Source: Spirogloea muscicola (lineage: Eukaryota > Streptophyta > Zygnematophyceae > Spirogloeales > Spirogloeaceae). Taken from it: a DNA stretch of 11,975 nt. The position numbers and the translations under genes are program-made. Of this stretch, positions 8,701-11,975 are shown in pieces. The notes beneath the pieces were generated by a model. The model was not told the DNA's origin. It ran no database searches and saw only the letters and a list, made by a program, of their open reading frames with translations. The stretch lies in NCBI GenBank assembly GCA_009602725.1, contig WELB01000086.1, positions 482,946-494,920 of the forward strand. The letters are read 5' to 3'. How positions within the stretch are numbered: the first letter of the stretch is position 1; every line of letters starts with the position of its first letter.

Positions 8701-11700
8701 CGTATGCACTTGCTGGTCCCGCTTCCGCACCATTGCCATAGGGTGAAGGAGGATCAGGCCGGATGGCTAGCACAAACAGTACATCGTGTTCTTTGAGCTC
8801 GTCCCATTCAGCTCTCATAGCACCCCTGTAGCTGGCCACATCAATGGACAACTCGGCCGTCACGGACGCTGGTCGCTGTTCCCCGATGAGGGGCGCAGCC
8901 ACATCCGTAATACGCATTGGCTGTGCCAATGGCAGGGCCATCCTGGCCCAGCCACCAAAGGTGATATCATCAGGATCCATAGGGTTCGCCCTGGCCTTCA
9001 TACGCTTCAGCACATCGTGTACGTCCTCCCGTATCTCGTAAGTGGATTCCAAGCGGAAAAGGTTGAAGTTGCGAAGAAGGTAGTCGTGCAGAGTGAGGAA
9101 CTGCAGGTTGAGCTTTGGCAACGCTAAGCAACCTTCACCAGTGTAATTAACCGATGGCACCAAGCTCTCATCCCACATGACCTCCTCATTTGGGTACAGT
9201 GGGAGCTCGTTCAACTGCTCCCGCTGCGATTGTCGGCGCTCAAATGATGCCAGAACGACCTCGACCAGGAAGTCCGAACTCTCAGCCCAGGGGTCGGTGG
9301 CAGAGGCCAGATGTAACTGCGAGGAGCGAAAGGAAAGCATCCATCTTAGTGACGAGTTTCTCATTCTCATAATGTCCGATGAAATGGGTTTGGACATTGT
9401 CAAAGGTCTTGTACCCTATTTACAACAAGGTTCCTGAGCTCCTCAAATGTCAAGGATGACAATCTCTTGGCTAAGTCTGATCGTTTTTCCACTGCTGCAA
9501 TGTTGCTCAAAGCGAGCTCCCTCAACTGTCAAAAGGAGCGAAACACCAAATGGTCAACAATACGGAAAGCTTCCCTCCATGCAATATGTTGTGCAGCAAC
9601 TTGTGCTTATTGACTCCTCAAAGCTGTCACATATTCAGCGATGAAGCTTGGCAAGGGACAATGTATGGAGCATGGCAAGTCAAGGTGTTGCAGGCCTCCC
9701 ACCTTTGGCATGGACTTGAAGAGAAGGCGCTGGAGGGCCTGCAGCTTGTCACAGTGAGCTACCAAAACCTCTGCGTCTGTCAGCTGTGTGCCACGAAAGT
9801 CGTCGATTTCAAACCCCTGGTAGAATCTCAGCAGGTCAACGAGCTGGCTGAAAAGTCGGCCTCTTGGGTGGCTGTACAGTGTGCTCATGCGGCACTTCAC
9901 AACAAGCGCTACATCTTCTAGTAATGTCCGCACAAACCTGCACCAATGACCCAAGAAATGGGGTTAAATACTTCACGCTTGCTCTGCAGAGACTGTTGCA
10001 AAAATAAAGGAGCATGTGCACCAAGATGCCACGAGCTAATTCGGACAGGTCCTGACCTGCGTGTACGAAGCTGACTCAGAAGGTCAATCATCAGTTCCGC
10101 AAAGCGCTCACAGAAGAGCAGACAAAGGGGGTCAACCACCATACTGTCGCCATTTTCATGAATTCCATCTCTGCCATTCTCAAGTATGCCATTTGCCTCT
10201 GGTCTCACCACCTCATTGAGTATCTGCCATGTGAGCAAGTCATAGACATTTTGGTCAAGTAAATTGGGACTTGAAAGTACGCATATGCACAGAACTTAGC
10301 TAGATTTGGAATACTTATGGAGCTCTTGGAGTGGCAATGCTGGAAGCTCTTGCAAAGTTCACGACACATCGGTGCAGCATAAATAGTAGCACTTGTGATC
10401 CGTGCACCGGTGTCCATAGCTGCCAGGCTGAGTGCCTACTTGATTTTCCAGAGCATGATGACTTCGACAGGCATCGGAGAGCCTACCTCAAGGAACTCCT
10501 CAATCAGATAAGGTATGAAACGGGCCTCTGTGCGGGACTGCGGAGCCTGGCCACCTTTGCCTGCACGTGACTCTCTCTTCAATAATTTCTTCCACAGCGG
10601 CTCCAGTTGAGGAAAGGATCGCAGAGCAATCTAAGGAAAAGACAGAGTGTTGATGGACCTTAGACACTGATCAATAAAGTATCCACCATGAGGGTCGAGA
10701 GAAGTTGCTCAACCCACCCAGATGATGGCATAGAGGCAGACCACAAAGGTCATCAAGCGCGACGATGAATGTAAGTGGTAGGCGAAAAGCAGCCAGAGGT
10801 GTCAGCTTTGACAGAGGGTGTCATTGTAGAGAAGGACCTGGCGGCGACCAGGGGAGAGGGCATGCCAAAGCTGTAGAGATACGAGCTTGAGTACTGGGCC
10901 CCTCACCATCTCATCTTCCAGGCTCTGCAAGAGTGCGATCCCGGGCGGCTGAGTCCCGGCGGCAATCCACTGCAGCAGATGCATAGCACGTTGACGAGCT
11001 TGGCTCGGCACGCATGACGTCCAGGGCTTGAAGGACTTGAAGCAAGCCCAGGCCAGGACTTCAATGAGGCCCAATACTCTTTGCCATACGTGCTGCGTTT
11101 GAGGAAAAGGAGAGGCTTACCTGGAAGCAGTTGATCACAAAGAGCAAGTAGTTGATCTTCTCTCGTATGGTCATCTCTCTTGCGCCCTGGTATTGCACGA
11201 GATTAATAGCCGCATGCCAATTTAGGCAACAGTGAGAGCCACGCATCTGAGCAGCCTTGAACGTGCCGCAGGGCCAGCAAGAAAGGTCAAGGGTCAGCGG
11301 CAAGGGAACTCGGCAAGGTGCACCGCCGGCACCTGGTCCTGGAGCTGGAGGACGCACTTGAAGAAGGCCGGGAAGGCCTCAGCGCGCTCGTGGAAGCTCC
11401 TCCACGCCGGGACGTTCTCCCGGAACTGACGCGACGGCGTACCGCGGACGGACGAGTGAGACGGACGCCCAGGAGGTGCGGACCGCCAGCTCAGTCCGGC
11501 AGGGTCGACGCCTCCGCAAGGTCCTCACTGCCTCGCGCGAGCTCACCTTCTCATTGACCATGAGGACGATGGACATGACGTGCTCGAAGGAGGCCTCGCG
11601 GTCGGGCTGGAAGTAGGGCCACAGGTAGTTCTCCAGGTACTGGCTGATCTCCAGCAGCATGGCGCGCTGCAGCGGCACCGCCTTGGCGGCGCCGCCGGTT

Positions 11701-11879
11701 ACGCAGAGCTCCTGCTCGTAGATGCGCTTCACCAGCGCCTCGTCGAAGGGCGCGCGGGGGCCCTGCGCGGGCCACGTGCGCTGCGCCACCGCCGTCAGCT
11801 GGTCGCCCTGGATCTCCTGCAGCGTCGGCGTGCGGCCCGGCGCCGTCGGCGGCGCCTGCTGGACGCCGGCGTCGGGCGC

Positions 11880-11880
<1 letters not shown>
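5707..11880 (-). CDS. AQR: Aquarius (intron-binding spliceosomal RNA helicase), 5' partial, 13 exons
   Basis: AQR/IBP160 is an SF1 (UPF1-like) RNA helicase of the intron-binding complex. In animals it contacts the intron upstream of the branch point together with SYF1, ISY1 and CypE, and helps couple splicing to intronic snoRNP assembly. The visible 1445 residues match plant AQR along their length. The N-terminal alpha-helical/armadillo region has [26 protein letters not shown] and [14 protein letters not shown]. The middle has [34 protein letters not shown] and [18 protein letters not shown]. The helicase core motifs are Walker A GPPGTGKT (7683-7706), Ia [18 protein letters not shown] (6846-6860), [11 protein letters not shown] (6738-6761), [14 protein letters not shown] (6076-6096) and VI VAMSRAR (5983-6003). 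EESAQ replaces the DE[AS]xQ box of most relatives and is the normal AQR form. The helicase core appears intact. No start codon is visible: the frame runs open into poly-A (poly-T on the plus strand). Confidence 0.96.
6273..7754 (-). other. AQR: RecA-like helicase domains of AQR (two exons)
   Basis: Exon 7754-7569 carries the P-loop and motif Ia. Exon 7445-6273 (391 codons) carries the stalk-like insertion, motifs II and III and the start of RecA2; motifs V and VI are in the last exon. Most of the ATPase is therefore packed in one long exon, unlike the fragmented N-terminal region. Sequence such as [22 protein letters not shown] and [20 protein letters not shown] is characteristic of AQR rather than UPF1, SEN1 or MOV10. 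All residues expected for ATP binding (GK[ST], EE, Q of motif III, R of motif VI) are present. Confidence 0.92.
8219..9316 (-). other. AQR: Large 366-codon exon of AQR (middle region)
   Basis: One uninterrupted exon from [16 protein letters not shown] to [10 protein letters not shown]. It covers the segment between the N-terminal helical domain and the helicase core, with blocks typical of [75 protein letters not shown] and [17 protein letters not shown]. The Gly/Ala-rich insert around [20 protein letters not shown] (near 8690-8750) appears lineage-specific and is probably a surface loop. Confidence 0.9.

Positions 11881-11975
<95 letters not shown>
11881..11975. repeat. 95-nt T homopolymer at the window end
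   Basis: Every base from 11881 to the last base is T, directly abutting GC-rich AQR coding sequence with no transition. On the AQR strand it is poly-A placed upstream of the coding frame, where the N-terminal codons (in plants a ...YDFKRHRVAEYP-like block) should be. A pure run of this length inside a GC-rich exon is best explained as an assembly or read-end artefact at a contig end. A real poly-A tract, for example from a retrotransposed insertion, cannot be excluded from this window. Confidence 0.9.

Larger units (their letters stand above)
5707..11880 (-). other. AQR: Exon map of AQR
   Basis: In transcript order: 11880-11547 (partial), 11425-11333, 11186-11121, 10924-10838, 10630-10487, 10223-10057, 9937-9703, 9525-9415, 9316-8219, 8109-7867, 7754-7569, 7445-6273, 6108-5707. 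Together they give 1445 codons plus the TGA at 5707-5709. All twelve introns are GT-AG, 98-263 bp long, and all are phase 0 except the one after 10057 (phase 2). The donor after 10838 (CAG|GTCCTT) was chosen over a longer open frame. It brings GRRQ directly to [20 protein letters not shown] with the same spacing as in plant AQR, whereas the read-through frame stops after a few non-homologous residues. The exon start at 8109 has a second in-frame acceptor 6 nt further in. Confidence 0.87.

Noticed and set aside
11881-11975. Poly-T as a transcription terminator or a real poly-A tail of a processed pseudogene
   Set aside because: AQR here has introns, and the tract lies at the 5' side of the gene, so it is not a retrocopy tail of AQR. 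A 95-nt pure run at the very end of the sequence fits an artefact better.
1-11975. Search for a novel defence, mobile or biosynthetic system, CRISPR array, tRNA or rRNA
   Set aside because: All substantial coding signal belongs to two well-known eukaryotic gene families. No regular repeat array, transposon ends, or tRNA/rRNA-like sequence was seen on reading both strands.

Overview
The window reads as nuclear DNA of a green plant lineage, most likely a chlorophyte green alga. It holds two intron-rich genes facing each other tail to tail. Both proteins are closer to land-plant than animal relatives. The splice sites are standard GT..(t)gcag and introns are short (about 90-380 bp). The element TGTAA, the usual poly(A) signal of chlorophytes, lies just past each stop codon. 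The species cannot be named from this sequence.

Positions 30-4957 (+) carry a Sec1/Munc18-family (SM) gene of the plant KEULE/SEC1 type. It is split into 20 visible coding exons. Joined, they give 650 in-frame codons to a TGA at 4955-4957. Only a short 5' part lies before position 1.

Positions 4958-5706 are the shared 3' intergenic region. It contains a poly(A) signal for each gene and no gene I can recognise.

Positions 5707-11880 (-) carry Aquarius (AQR / IBP160, plant EMB2765), the spliceosomal intron-binding SF1 RNA helicase. It has 13 visible exons and 1445 in-frame codons ending at TGA 5707-5709. The complete helicase core is present. The first few dozen residues are missing because the sequence turns abruptly into 95 consecutive T at 11881-11975.

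The two genes are housekeeping genes of unrelated pathways (membrane fusion and pre-mRNA splicing). Nothing suggests they are co-regulated. I found no mobile element, CRISPR array, RNA gene or new gene system. The points worth a second look are about gene structure: the homopolymer that truncates AQR, one apparently non-canonical intron near the start of SEC1, steep GC rises at both gene 5' ends, and three places where in-frame alternative acceptors would add or remove 1-4 residues.
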